Positions 56,528-64,000 of a stretch of 64,000 bases of DNA are shown here, piece after piece. Both the position numbers and the translations under genes were made by a program. A model generated the notes under the pieces. It ran no database searches and was not told the origin of the DNA. It saw only the letters and a list, made by a program, of their open reading frames with translations. Origin of the DNA: Aquimarina longa SW024. GTDB lineage: Bacteria > Bacteroidota > Bacteroidia > Flavobacteriales > Flavobacteriaceae. The stretch is taken from contig NZ_KQ474104.1 of assembly GCF_001401755.1 (NCBI RefSeq), positions 179,885 through 243,884 on the forward strand, given 5' to 3'. Every line of letters starts with the position of its first letter. Position 1 is the first letter of the stretch.

Positions 56528-56564
56528 AAAATTCCTTGAGTTTTAAAAAAAACTCAAGGAATTT
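56528..56564. repeat. hairpin after the HxlR stump
   Basis: AAATTCCTTGAGTTT (56528-56543) pairs with 56550-56564 around an A-rich loop. A T-run does not follow on the plus strand, so it is a weak terminator candidate at best. Confidence 0.5.
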
Positions 56565-56807
56565 AGAATTCATAAATAATCGATGTACTACATTATGAAT
56601 CAACAGTTAAGATTAAAATCATTTTACTTAATTTATCAATATTCTTGCGTTTAACTTTTAATCGCAATCTTAACCTATAAAAGACTGATAAAACTTTAGT
56701 TTTTTAAATACACTCCTAATTATTCTCAGTGGGGCAAAAATAGCGAGATAAAAACTCTAAATTTTTCCTTAACTAAACAAAATCATTTGATTTATATATC
56801 AAAAAAA

Positions 56808-58247
56808 CTATTGCAATTCTTTTTGTTTTTCTAGTGCTTTTTGCCATGCAGGTATAGCTTTAAAAGCAGTAACCATATCATAATCTAAGCTTATCTGCCC
56901 TGCATCCATAGGTTCAGTACCATTACGATTAGAAAACCATTTCATCCACCCTGTTGATCCTGGATCATATAATACCAAAGGAACAGTTTCACTTGGTATT
57001 TTTACAGCTGGTAGCAAGAATGATTTAAACTTATATTGTGCAGAACTGTGACATCCTAGACACCCTACTGTACTTAGTCCATGCGGCGCTTCATATTTTT
57101 TCCCACTCTGGGTAACTGCAGGACTCACTACCGCTCCATCATTGGGTCCAGAAAGTCTACCATCCCATCCTAAGGTTGCTCTAGAATATGCTGGAGAAGC
57201 CATATTAATCCAGTTCTCTGTTAATGCTTTATTTACTTTAGAAGGCACTCCTATTGCTGCTGCGGTAGTATCAATCATCTTAGGGTTATTTCCCCAAGTA
57301 GCACCTAGTGGTACCATTCTATCCCATGCTGTCTCTCCTTTATTATCTTTATCATAGACTAAAGTACTAAACACCCACCCTGTTTCTGGTGCTGCTGTAC
57401 TATCTTTTACAATCATATCAAACTGCATTAGATATAATTTTCTAACCACAGTATCACTAGTTCCTGGAGCATCCTTCCCCGGAGCAACATCTGTATATAC
57501 ATCCCATGTTGCAGCATTTTCCATAGGAGGCCAATATTCCTGTAGTGATACAAAAGCAAACTTAACAATAACACTCCCTTCTGCAAATTGTGCATCCTCT
57601 GTACTTGACAAGTTAGGGTTATATGCCTTTTCTTTATTCTGCCCCCAAATTTTATTTAATGTCACTGCCGAAGTTTGATCATACAGTGTATACACATATG
57701 TTGTTAAACCCGCTGTTTGACTAGGTGTTAATGTCCCTGCAGGAAAACTAGAACCTACATACATCCCATGGATTGGTTCTCGTACATTTCCTAACCATAT
57801 CGATTGAAACCAAGGCTCTTTAGAAGGATTCCATTGATCATATTTATATAACAATCGTGTCATATCATCTGATACATATGATTTTATAGCTTGTACATAA
57901 TCATAAGCATTAGTCCTTGTAATAGCCCCATTATTAGTAACTTGTTTCCAAGGCAAAGTATCTAAGGGAGTGCTTGATAATGGATAATCATGGCGTAATG
58001 AAAATAAATTACCTTGGTATACCGATGTATCAGGAGCTGGTAAATATGAATTCTCGAAAGGAAGTATATTGCCTTTCTTCTTATGATTAATTACGCCTCT
58101 TTTACCTAATAAAGAATAGCTTGTAAAAAGTTCTTCTTTGATGATTTCTTGTTTTTCGATTACTTTAGTTTCCTTCTTCTCCTTTTTACAACGTATAAAC
58201 GTGAATAAAAAAAATAATAGGAAAAAAATTGAAATGATTTTTTTCAT
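56808..58247 (-). CDS. c-type cytochrome lipoprotein with single CxxCH
   Basis: The 479-residue protein has a lipoprotein-type signal (LFTFIRC, Cys20). A long family-unassigned domain (about 40-390) follows, rich in Trp and Tyr (DQWNPSKEPWFQSIWLGN, WDVYTDVAPGKDAPG). One haem c motif, CLGCHSS, lies near residue 396. Late Met residues (GWMKW, EPMDAG) could be the distal ligand. A haem c attached to the outer surface fits a redox enzyme or electron-transfer role; the substrate is unknown. It is transcribed leftward as a single gene. Confidence 0.75.
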   Translation of the reverse strand: MKKIISIFFLLFFLFTFIRCKKEKKETKVIEKQEIIKEELFTSYSLLGKRGVINHKKKGNILPFENSYLPAPDTSVYQGNLFSLRHDYPLSSTPLDTLPWKQVTNNGAITRTNAYDYVQAIKSYVSDDMTRLLYKYDQWNPSKEPWFQSIWLGNVREPIHGMYVGSSFPAGTLTPSQTAGLTTYVYTLYDQTSAVTLNKIWGQNKEKAYNPNLSSTEDAQFAEGSVIVKFAFVSLQEYWPPMENAATWDVYTDVAPGKDAPGTSDTVVRKLYLMQFDMIVKDSTAAPETGWVFSTLVYDKDNKGETAWDRMVPLGATWGNNPKMIDTTAAAIGVPSKVNKALTENWINMASPAYSRATLGWDGRLSGPNDGAVVSPAVTQSGKKYEAPHGLSTVGCLGCHSSAQYKFKSFLLPAVKIPSETVPLVLYDPGSTGWMKWFSNRNGTEPMDAGQISLDYDMVTAFKAIPAWQKALEKQKELQ

Positions 58248-59156
58248 GAGTGGCTTTTTTACAATTATACCTTACTAATTTCGAGGAAAAATTCTTAAAA
58301 AATATTTCATCATATTTCAAAAAAAATACACAAAGCACTAATAAGCAAATACTTAAACCAAACTCATTTGCTACAAATACAGCCTCTATATTTAGAGATA
58401 ATATCAATAGATTTTAGTATTATTTCACAACAGTTAAAGAACCTAAAGCCAGTCTTATTATTTTTTAAAAATTCAATTGGTCGTATTCAACTATTAGAAA
58501 TCAGTACTATAAAATTAATCCAGTAGATCATCATATTCATGATCGTAAGTTTATAACTAAAACTTGTATGCTACTTAAAAATAGAGGTGATCTATGCAAA
58601 AACATAATAATTGAGAATCATTTACTGTTTATCTCTAAATACGCTCCGATGGGTCTAAAAGACGTTCCGTTTAACTCTAAGAGTGCATTTTTTAACAACA
58701 TAGGTTAAAAATTTAACCTCAGAGGTTAAAAATTTAGCCTCAGAGGTTAAAATTTCTAAGTAAAGGGTTAAACGTTTAACTCTTTACCTAGAAATTTTAA
58801 GAGCTCAGGTTAGACACTTCGTCTAAAAGACCCATCAGAAGGCCTCAGAGACCTTCTGATGGGTCAGTGTAGTTAAAATTTGCATCATCATTGTTAAACG
58901 TTTAGCCTTAGAGGGCTAAAATTAGGTGCTTAAAAAAATAGTATTCGATTTTTTCTTAGGGGAAATAGAATATTTTGCATAAACACTACTTTAGACGTTC
59001 TCCATAATAACAACCTATAGGTATTTAATTATTTTGCAAATCGGTATGAAGATATAGTAATACTAGTGCTCAAAACCTAGTTACGTTTCTAAACGTACTA
59101 TAACACTATTATGTGTCAAATTATTTTTTTTATCTTAAAGAAATGATGATTATAGG
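58248..59156. other. 900-bp non-coding stretch containing a hairpin cluster
   Basis: No gene on either strand. The right part (58648-58920) is a dense set of inverted repeats described separately; the left part is AT-rich without structure. Confidence 0.6.
58648..58920. repeat. cluster of inverted repeats built from shared words
   Basis: Four hairpins occur within about 270 bases. AGGTTAAAAATTTAACCT (58702-58719) is a perfect palindrome, and an imperfect copy follows. A 54-base hairpin at 58747-58800 pairs 25 of 27 positions with centre AACGTT. TTAGAC/GTCTAA closes a small loop at about 58810-58826. GACCCATCAGAAGG (58829-58842) pairs perfectly with 58852-58865. The words GAGGTTAAAA, TTTAACTCT and GATGGGTC recur in both orientations, including at 58648-58663. 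No coding frame and no transposase are nearby. Confidence 0.75.
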
Positions 59157-60404
59157 TTACTCTATCACAAAACTAATTCCTCCCGAAAATAAACTTGCAC
59201 TTAGCCCAGTACTTCGTTCATACTGTCTAAATCTAAGGTCTATGCTTTTTAAACCAAACTTCCAGATATGAAATTTTGTAAAAATATCAGTATAACTAAT
59301 CCCAAAACCATATTGATTGGCATCGAAATCCGATAGATCATAATCCGAAGTATAGAATCGTGTTGTAGAGAGGTGTTTATTAAACGGGGCAAAGTAATCT
59401 GCTGCGGTTTGGTTATACCATCGATAAGATGGATATACTGTAAACTTATCCGTAATCTTAATAGGAACTTCTATACTAGCTGTATGCGAATTAATCCCCC
59501 AATTATCGGTATAGTATCTATAAAATGTGCGTACGGTTATTATCTCATTAAGGTAGTAATGTACTCTTCCTCCTAAGGCTACTTTAGTTCTAGAGTCTGG
59601 TAATCTCTCTACATCATCACCATAGGTAAACTCTTGGATCACTACATCTGGTACATCTACAAATTGTACTCGTTGGAATGGTGTGGATAGCAGGCCTTCT
59701 TGTTGTATCAGATCCAAGGATAGTGATCCTTGTAATTTCTTAGATAAAATCTGCGAAAACCCAAACCCTACTGAGTAGGAGTTACGGGACTCATCATCAA
59801 ATTTAACGAATGACGGTAAATCTCTAAGTTCTGATGGATATATCGCAGTCCATGTATCGAAGAATGCATTAGCTTTTATACTTAATTCTGTATTTTTTTC
59901 ATTGAATAATCGAGTATAACTCCCTCCGACTCCTATAGAGGAGTAATCATGCTCGTTTGCTGTAGACACATTGGCTGACCATATTGTATTACGATCATCA
60001 CTACTATGACTATAATTAGCTGAGAGAGTAACCAAAACATCTTCTTTTGATGCTCCTGATGAGGCTACATAAGGATTTGCAGGGGCATCACCATCAAAAG
60101 GGTTTACATTACTAGAAGATGCTGATGTGTATGCAGATATCCCTGCGTCTATAGTTAGAACATCATCATCATTTAATGGTATAGAAACTACTATAGTAGG
60201 GGTTAGATCTGTCAATTCTTCGGTACCGATCCCTCCTGTTACTGCTGCATTATCTCCATCCTGGGTGTAATAACTGGTTAGAAAATCTACTTCTGTAGCT
60301 TCTAAGACTCTTTTTTTATAACTCTTACCATCATATTGTTGCTTTTCTTGAGCTACTACAAATGTTGTAATTACTAATGCTATGATTAGGGAACTTTTTT
60401 TCAA
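59157..60404 (-). CDS. DUF3570 family outer-membrane protein
   Basis: The 415-residue protein has a signal peptide (to about residue 18, FVVA). The mature part consists of alternating amphipathic beta strands (DVLVTLSANYSHSSDDRNT, ELSIKANAFFDTWTAIYP, SLDLIQQEG, VHYYLNEI) and ends with a C-terminal aromatic strand (LFSGGISFVIE). That is the layout of a beta-barrel outer-membrane protein. DUF3570 has no established function. It is the last gene of a four-gene leftward operon. Confidence 0.87.
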   Translation of the reverse strand: MKKSSLIIALVITTFVVAQEKQQYDGKSYKKRVLEATEVDFLTSYYTQDGDNAAVTGGIGTEELTDLTPTIVVSIPLNDDDVLTIDAGISAYTSASSSNVNPFDGDAPANPYVASSGASKEDVLVTLSANYSHSSDDRNTIWSANVSTANEHDYSSIGVGGSYTRLFNEKNTELSIKANAFFDTWTAIYPSELRDLPSFVKFDDESRNSYSVGFGFSQILSKKLQGSLSLDLIQQEGLLSTPFQRVQFVDVPDVVIQEFTYGDDVERLPDSRTKVALGGRVHYYLNEIITVRTFYRYYTDNWGINSHTASIEVPIKITDKFTVYPSYRWYNQTAADYFAPFNKHLSTTRFYTSDYDLSDFDANQYGFGISYTDIFTKFHIWKFGLKSIDLRFRQYERSTGLSASLFSGGISFVIE

Positions 60405-60458
60405 AGTAAATATATTTATATAAATTATCGTATTCTTAATTAATGTTTTAATTAGAGA

Positions 60459-60668
60459 TTAGTTACAACCACAACCTCCACCTGTTTTACCTCCATTTGC
60501 TCCTGCTGCAGCCTCTCTATATGCTTGAAAATTTGTCTCGAAACGATCAATTTTTTTAAGCGCTAATTCCATATCAGGATCATTGATCTGAACTTTTTCA
60601 TATTCTTTTACGGCTACACAAGAGTTAAGTAATAACACTAGTACTGAGGTTAATCCTATTAATTTCAT
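60459..60668 (-). CDS. DUF4266 family small lipoprotein
   Basis: The 69-residue protein has a lipoprotein signal (LVLLLNSC, Cys17). A short helical region (DPDMELALKKIDRFETNF) leads to a Gly-rich tail ending GGGCGCN. The terminal Cys-Gly-Cys could bind a metal or form a disulfide handled by the operon's thioredoxin. It sits between apbE (82 bases upstream) and the DUF3570 gene (55 bases downstream). Confidence 0.85.
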   Translation of the reverse strand: MKLIGLTSVLVLLLNSCVAVKEYEKVQINDPDMELALKKIDRFETNFQAYREAAAGANGGKTGGGCGCN

Positions 60669-60749
60669 TCTAATAAATTTTAGTCAACTTTTTATTCATC
60701 TCTCTTATCAAGGATATGTTTTTTATTATAAAATCCTACAATGAGAATT

Positions 60750-61733
60750 TTATTGATGTATTGTAATATGATTAGACGTATGAATATCTCCTTGATCATC
60801 GATAATAATACATTCTACTCCTTTTAATTGATTTATTCTATTTACTCCTGTCTCTATTCCCATCACAAAAACAGAAGTTGCTAAAGCGTCTGCCAACTCT
60901 GCTTTTGGCGCAAAAACAGTTACACTTATAATTCCTGTAGATGGATATCCCGTTCTAGGATCTATAATATGTGTATATCGTTTGCCTTCTAAAACCACAT
61001 ATTTTTCGTAGTTTCCAGAAGTTACGACTGCACTATTCACTACTGGCAACAATGCAAATGCATTATTTTTATTCATAGGATTAGTTATTGCCACCTTCCA
61101 CTCACTACCATCGGGTTGGTTACCCCAAGTATTCATATCACCAGATGCATTTATAATCCCTGCAATTACTCCTTGTTTTACCAACAGGTCTTTAGCTTTA
61201 TCAGCAGCATACCCCTTGCCTATTGCTCCAAATCCTATTTTCATTCCTTTTTTGGTAAGATATACTGTAGATTTTTCTTTATCCATAATAATATTATGAT
61301 ATCCTACTCTTGCTACAGATGCATTTATATCTTGCTCAGTAGGCATTGTAGTCATACTATTATCGAATTTCCAAATCTGATCCATTGATGCATAACTGAT
61401 ATCAAAAGCGCCATCTGTTAACTTAGATAATTGTATTGCTCTATGGATTAAATCAAAGAGTTCTTTATCTACTGTTACAGCCCGTATACCCGCATTAGTA
61501 TTAATCAATGAGGTCTGAGAACTTTTATCCCACGAGGATATCAATTTTTCTATTCTAGAAATTTCTTCTACTGCTTGATCTATGTACTGATGTGCTTTTA
61601 TCTTTTCTGTCGCAACAACAGTAATATCAAAACGACTACCCATTAGAGTTAACGTTCGTTTATATATCTGCTGCGAAAAACCTATATTACTTATAGTGGT
61701 TACTGCTAGAACTATAAAAAAATATCTAAACAT
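60750..61733 (-). CDS. apbE: FAD:protein FMN transferase
   Basis: ApbE attaches FMN covalently to a Thr in target proteins outside the cytoplasm. The 327-residue protein has a signal peptide (to about residue 20, GFSQ), the FAD-binding segments GFGAIGKGYAADKA and NASGDMNTWG, the block THIIDPRTGYPS, and late Asp-Ala-Leu-Ala (ELADALATSVFVMG). Its start lies one base after the upstream thioredoxin-gene stop. No protein in the window shows an obvious D-G-x-S/T-G/S-A-T acceptor motif. Confidence 0.93.
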   Translation of the reverse strand: MFRYFFIVLAVTTISNIGFSQQIYKRTLTLMGSRFDITVVATEKIKAHQYIDQAVEEISRIEKLISSWDKSSQTSLINTNAGIRAVTVDKELFDLIHRAIQLSKLTDGAFDISYASMDQIWKFDNSMTTMPTEQDINASVARVGYHNIIMDKEKSTVYLTKKGMKIGFGAIGKGYAADKAKDLLVKQGVIAGIINASGDMNTWGNQPDGSEWKVAITNPMNKNNAFALLPVVNSAVVTSGNYEKYVVLEGKRYTHIIDPRTGYPSTGIISVTVFAPKAELADALATSVFVMGIETGVNRINQLKGVECIIIDDQGDIHTSNHITIHQ

Positions 61734-61734
61734 A

Positions 61735-62175
61735 TTATTGAATCATTGTATTTAGAATTTTTAAGTACGAGTCTGGTGTTCCTTTTTTATACCCTACTTC
61801 TCCTAATTTTTTTCCATTACTATCTAAAACAACTACTAATGGAAATCCTCCACTCTTATTATAGGTCTCTGCTAGTTCTTTATTCTGGTTCTGAAGTTCT
61901 GCCGTCAACTGGTTTTTTTTCTTTCTAGGAAAATCTGCTTTTAGAAGTACATAATGCTCCTTAGCATATTCTTTAAATATATCAGTATTTAGAATCTGTT
62001 TTTCTAGCTTTATACATGGTGCACACCAATCCGACCCAGAAAACACTAAAATAATAGTGCTATCATTCTCCTCTGCTATTGTTTTTGCTGTTTCAAAATT
62101 GGTTAACCATTCTTGTGCACTTCCTTGCTGAATCCCTAAGCATATTAAGAATATACTGATATAAATTTGCTGCAT
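61735..62175 (-). CDS. exported thioredoxin-family protein
   Basis: The 146-residue protein has a signal peptide (to about residue 20, GSAQ) and a thioredoxin fold with active site SDWCAPC. The cis-proline segment is SGGFPLVVVLDSNGK. It is the first gene of the operon with apbE, DUF4266 and DUF3570 and probably works on their disulfides or haem/metal sites. Confidence 0.9.
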   Translation of the reverse strand: MQQIYISIFLICLGIQQGSAQEWLTNFETAKTIAEENDSTIILVFSGSDWCAPCIKLEKQILNTDIFKEYAKEHYVLLKADFPRKKKNQLTAELQNQNKELAETYNKSGGFPLVVVLDSNGKKLGEVGYKKGTPDSYLKILNTMIQ

Positions 62176-62298
62176 AATTATAGTACCGTTAGTATAAAAC
62201 TGCTCTTTTTAGACATAAGTAGTCGTAATATATACAGAAAATTAACATGTCTTTTTAGAAATGTTTAAAAAATCTTAGATTATTAAAATAACTCAGTA

Positions 62299-62666
62299 CT
62301 AGTCATCTTCATAGTAGACTAGGTTTATATAATGATATTTTCTGGTATACAACACTTTACCTTCTTCCTCTAACCATGTTATATATAAATCTTCAATTTA
62401 GAAATTACAATCCCTAAAAACCTTAGGTTTACTTAGTATTTCCCCATTCTGATCCTCTAGTACCATATAAGCTAACCTATGTGATTGTTTACCTTATAAT
62501 GATATGGTAAACATATTTGTTCGCACATATATTTTTAAATTATATTTTCGATCAGGGCTTATGTAACTTTTATGACATTCTTTAAACTTTGGTTTTGTAA
62601 AAAAGTACCCGTACCCTGCTCCAATACGTATTAAAACCGTCAGTAATAGAATCTTTATTTTTTCAT
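62299..62666 (-). pseudogene. decayed small lipoprotein-like gene
   Basis: A frame continuous in composition reads KIKILLLTVLIRIGAGYGYF, then ECHKSYISPDRKYNLKIYV, a TAA, GKQSHRLAYMVLEDQNGEIL, a second TAA, and IEDLYITWLEEEGKVLYTR to a stop at 62299. An ATG at 62666 would enter this frame if the A6 run (62658-62663) had one more A. The product would be about 120 residues with a signal or anchor segment. Two internal stops make this a decayed gene. Family is not recognised. Confidence 0.65.
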
Positions 62667-62698
62667 CATGATAAGTATAAATACTAAGAGAGCCTTCT

Positions 62699-63289
62699 TC
62701 ATTTCTCTAGGGTTAACCACCCCAGTACACGATTATTATCTATATAATATGTGCCTTCTGATTGCTGTATTGATAGTTGCTCTCTACTTTTTCCAAAAGG
62801 TCCTGGATTTTGCTGGATAATAGTAATGCTATCTTGCTGTACTGCTGCAATAATAGCTACATGTCCATAGGGATTCCATAGGCTCTTATCTATAATCAAA
62901 ATATCATTTTCTCTGGGAGGCACTGTAGCCCCATTATGATATTGTAATAGATTTCTCTGAGGGTTTATAACCCCATCTTTTAGGTCACTATCAAAAAAAT
63001 CTTTGGCGTTACCATAGGTATCTGGCATCTGATGATTCAGATACTCATAATAATACCGTTTTACAAATTCTACACATTGATATTTAATCCCTAAGTTATA
63101 TCCATCTGGTGCAAGGTTTCTACCTTCTGTATGAGATACTCCTCCGTTATAATATACTTTTACATGGTGTAGACTATCAATTACCTGCCCTGCTGTATAT
63201 CGGGTATTAAAGTTTATTTTTTTGGTCATTTTTATACCAAAAAATATCAAAATTAGAATTGCGACACTACTAATTATTTTGTATTTCAT
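62699..63289 (-). CDS. CHAP-domain amidase
   Basis: The 196-residue protein has an N-terminal anchor or signal (about 4-20) and a CHAP domain. The catalytic Cys is in GIKYQCVEFVKRYYYEYL, the His in GHVAIIAAVQ and a third polar residue in QQNPGPFG. CHAP domains cleave peptidoglycan cross-links or glutathionylspermidine-like amides; the YQCVEFVKRYY variant resembles the glutathionylspermidine amidase group. It stands alone. Confidence 0.85.
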   Translation of the reverse strand: MKYKIISSVAILILIFFGIKMTKKINFNTRYTAGQVIDSLHHVKVYYNGGVSHTEGRNLAPDGYNLGIKYQCVEFVKRYYYEYLNHQMPDTYGNAKDFFDSDLKDGVINPQRNLLQYHNGATVPPRENDILIIDKSLWNPYGHVAIIAAVQQDSITIIQQNPGPFGKSREQLSIQQSEGTYYIDNNRVLGWLTLEK

Positions 63290-63752
63290 TGAATAGGAGT
63301 TATATGATATAGCATACTTAGGTGTATTAAAAACTAATCAATTTTTATCTCTACTTTTTAATATATTGTTACCAACTTACATTTATTCTTCTTCCCTAAG
63401 CCCTAAACTACGGAAAATCACATTTTTTAACAAACAACTACGGCAAAACCATAGTGAGAACACTTGTTAACAATAATTATAATCTTTTGACTATTAATAC
63501 ATTATAACTAAAAAAGGGTACTTCTCATAACAGACAATCAAACATCTGACGTTTTTACCAAAAAAATGTTAAAAAAAGTAGGGATTTATGTCTTTTTATG
63601 GTTAAAAAAGGTGCAAAAGTAACCTTAAAATAAAAAAAAGCATTAATGTAAAAACAAAATAAAACTTATAATTTTGTTTGATAATCAAATATTTACATAA
63701 CAAATATGTTGTGTAAATCATCAATAAAAATTAGTATTTAAAAAAATAAAAA
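63290..63752. other. 460-bp intergenic stretch
   Basis: AT-rich, no gene. TAATTTTG at 63669-63676 is a possible -7 promoter element for the small lipoprotein; there is no clear -33. Confidence 0.4.
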
Positions 63753-63943
63753 ATGAACTTCAAAAAACATTAGTAAGAATTTCTTTTCTACTTTTAGCTT
63801 TATCAATTTTCGCATCTTGTACAAAAACATCAATACATGATGACGTTAGTTACCAAGAATTAGAATATTATGGATCAGATAGAAAAAGTAGTGGATCAAT
63901 CGGTAGTTCAGGAGGAGACGACTCGGACAACGACTACAATTAA
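63753..63943 (+). pseudogene. small lipoprotein with one-base frameshift near the start
   Basis: ATG at 63753 reads MNFKKH and stops. One more A in the A6 run (63762-63767) would give MNFKKTLVRISFLLLALSIF then ASC, a lipoprotein signal, and a 60-odd-residue peptide that ends in SGSIGSSGGDDSDNDYN at 63943. No other start codon fits that frame. Such tiny Gly/Asp-tailed lipoproteins are common in flavobacteria. Either the gene is broken or the base is a sequence error. Confidence 0.6.
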
Positions 63944-64000
63944 AAAATCAATTATTGTTATATCTGTGCCTATTACTATTGCAGACCTTCGAGGTTTTGG

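Noticed and set aside
58700..58805. Integron attC-like sites in the hairpin cluster
   Set aside because: Short TTAAC/GTTAA words resemble the attC core, but spacing, the bulged structure and any integrase or cassette gene are absent.
58648..58920. CRISPR array
   Set aside because: The repeats are palindromic words of varying length without regular spacers, and there is no cas gene.

Overview
The window is about 64 kb of low-GC DNA from a member of the Bacteroidota, most likely a marine Flavobacteriaceae (Aquimarina-like; this placement is an inference). The reasons are family content (DUF3810, DUF6503, DUF3570/DUF4266, SurA-like lipoproteins, split transketolase, mitochondrial-type aconitase), lipoproteins with a cysteine just after a short signal peptide, weak Shine-Dalgarno sequences, and several TAnnTTTG-type promoter elements. 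Most of it is ordinary chromosome. I see no intact insertion sequence, prophage, integrase or CRISPR array.

Layout. 1-12 kb: 3' part of a GH20 hexosaminidase, PepD dipeptidase, DUF3810 protein, two secreted amidohydrolases, a DUF6503 lipoprotein. 12-22 kb: a leftward housekeeping run (a protein conventionally called 'asparagine synthetase B', DnaB, AccA, an EamA transporter, LptF/G permease, Tgt), then a rightward split transketolase. 22-28 kb: FKBP-type lipoprotein with calcium-binding repeats, S4 protein, methyltransferase, phosphoribosyltransferase, shikimate kinase, two identical tRNA-Lys and one tRNA-Leu, a DASS transporter. 28.6-32.4 kb: a carotenoid operon (MerR/B12-type regulator, crtI, crtB, crtZ) without a lycopene cyclase. 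32-36 kb: TlpA protein, a duplicated-domain lipoprotein, a Crp regulator and a truncated nicotinamide phosphoribosyltransferase. 36.6-48 kb: a double-glycine Cys-rich peptide, aconitase, MoxR ATPase, three SurA/PpiC-type folding factors, an OmpH/Skp chaperone and GuaB. 48.5-51.5 kb: PAP2 phosphatase and a small accessory region of three orphan genes. 51.5-55 kb: DUF3999/DUF2339 membrane pair. 55.8-56.5 kb: two gene stumps head to head. 56.8-62.2 kb: a c-type cytochrome lipoprotein, a dense hairpin cluster and a thioredoxin-ApbE-DUF4266-DUF3570 operon. 62.3-64 kb: a decayed gene, a CHAP amidase and a frameshifted small lipoprotein.

The least expected result is the density of broken genes. A NUDIX gene start is fused to a 5'-truncated nadV. 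A metallo-beta-lactamase gene and an HxlR regulator have both lost their 5' ends at one junction. A small gene carries two internal stops. Three loci would each be repaired by one extra A in an A-run. The first two look like deletion scars. The A-run cases could be real decay or consensus errors. The best candidates for little-described biology are the ApbE/DUF4266/DUF3570 operon, the orphan double-glycine peptide and the hairpin cluster at 58.65-58.92 kb.
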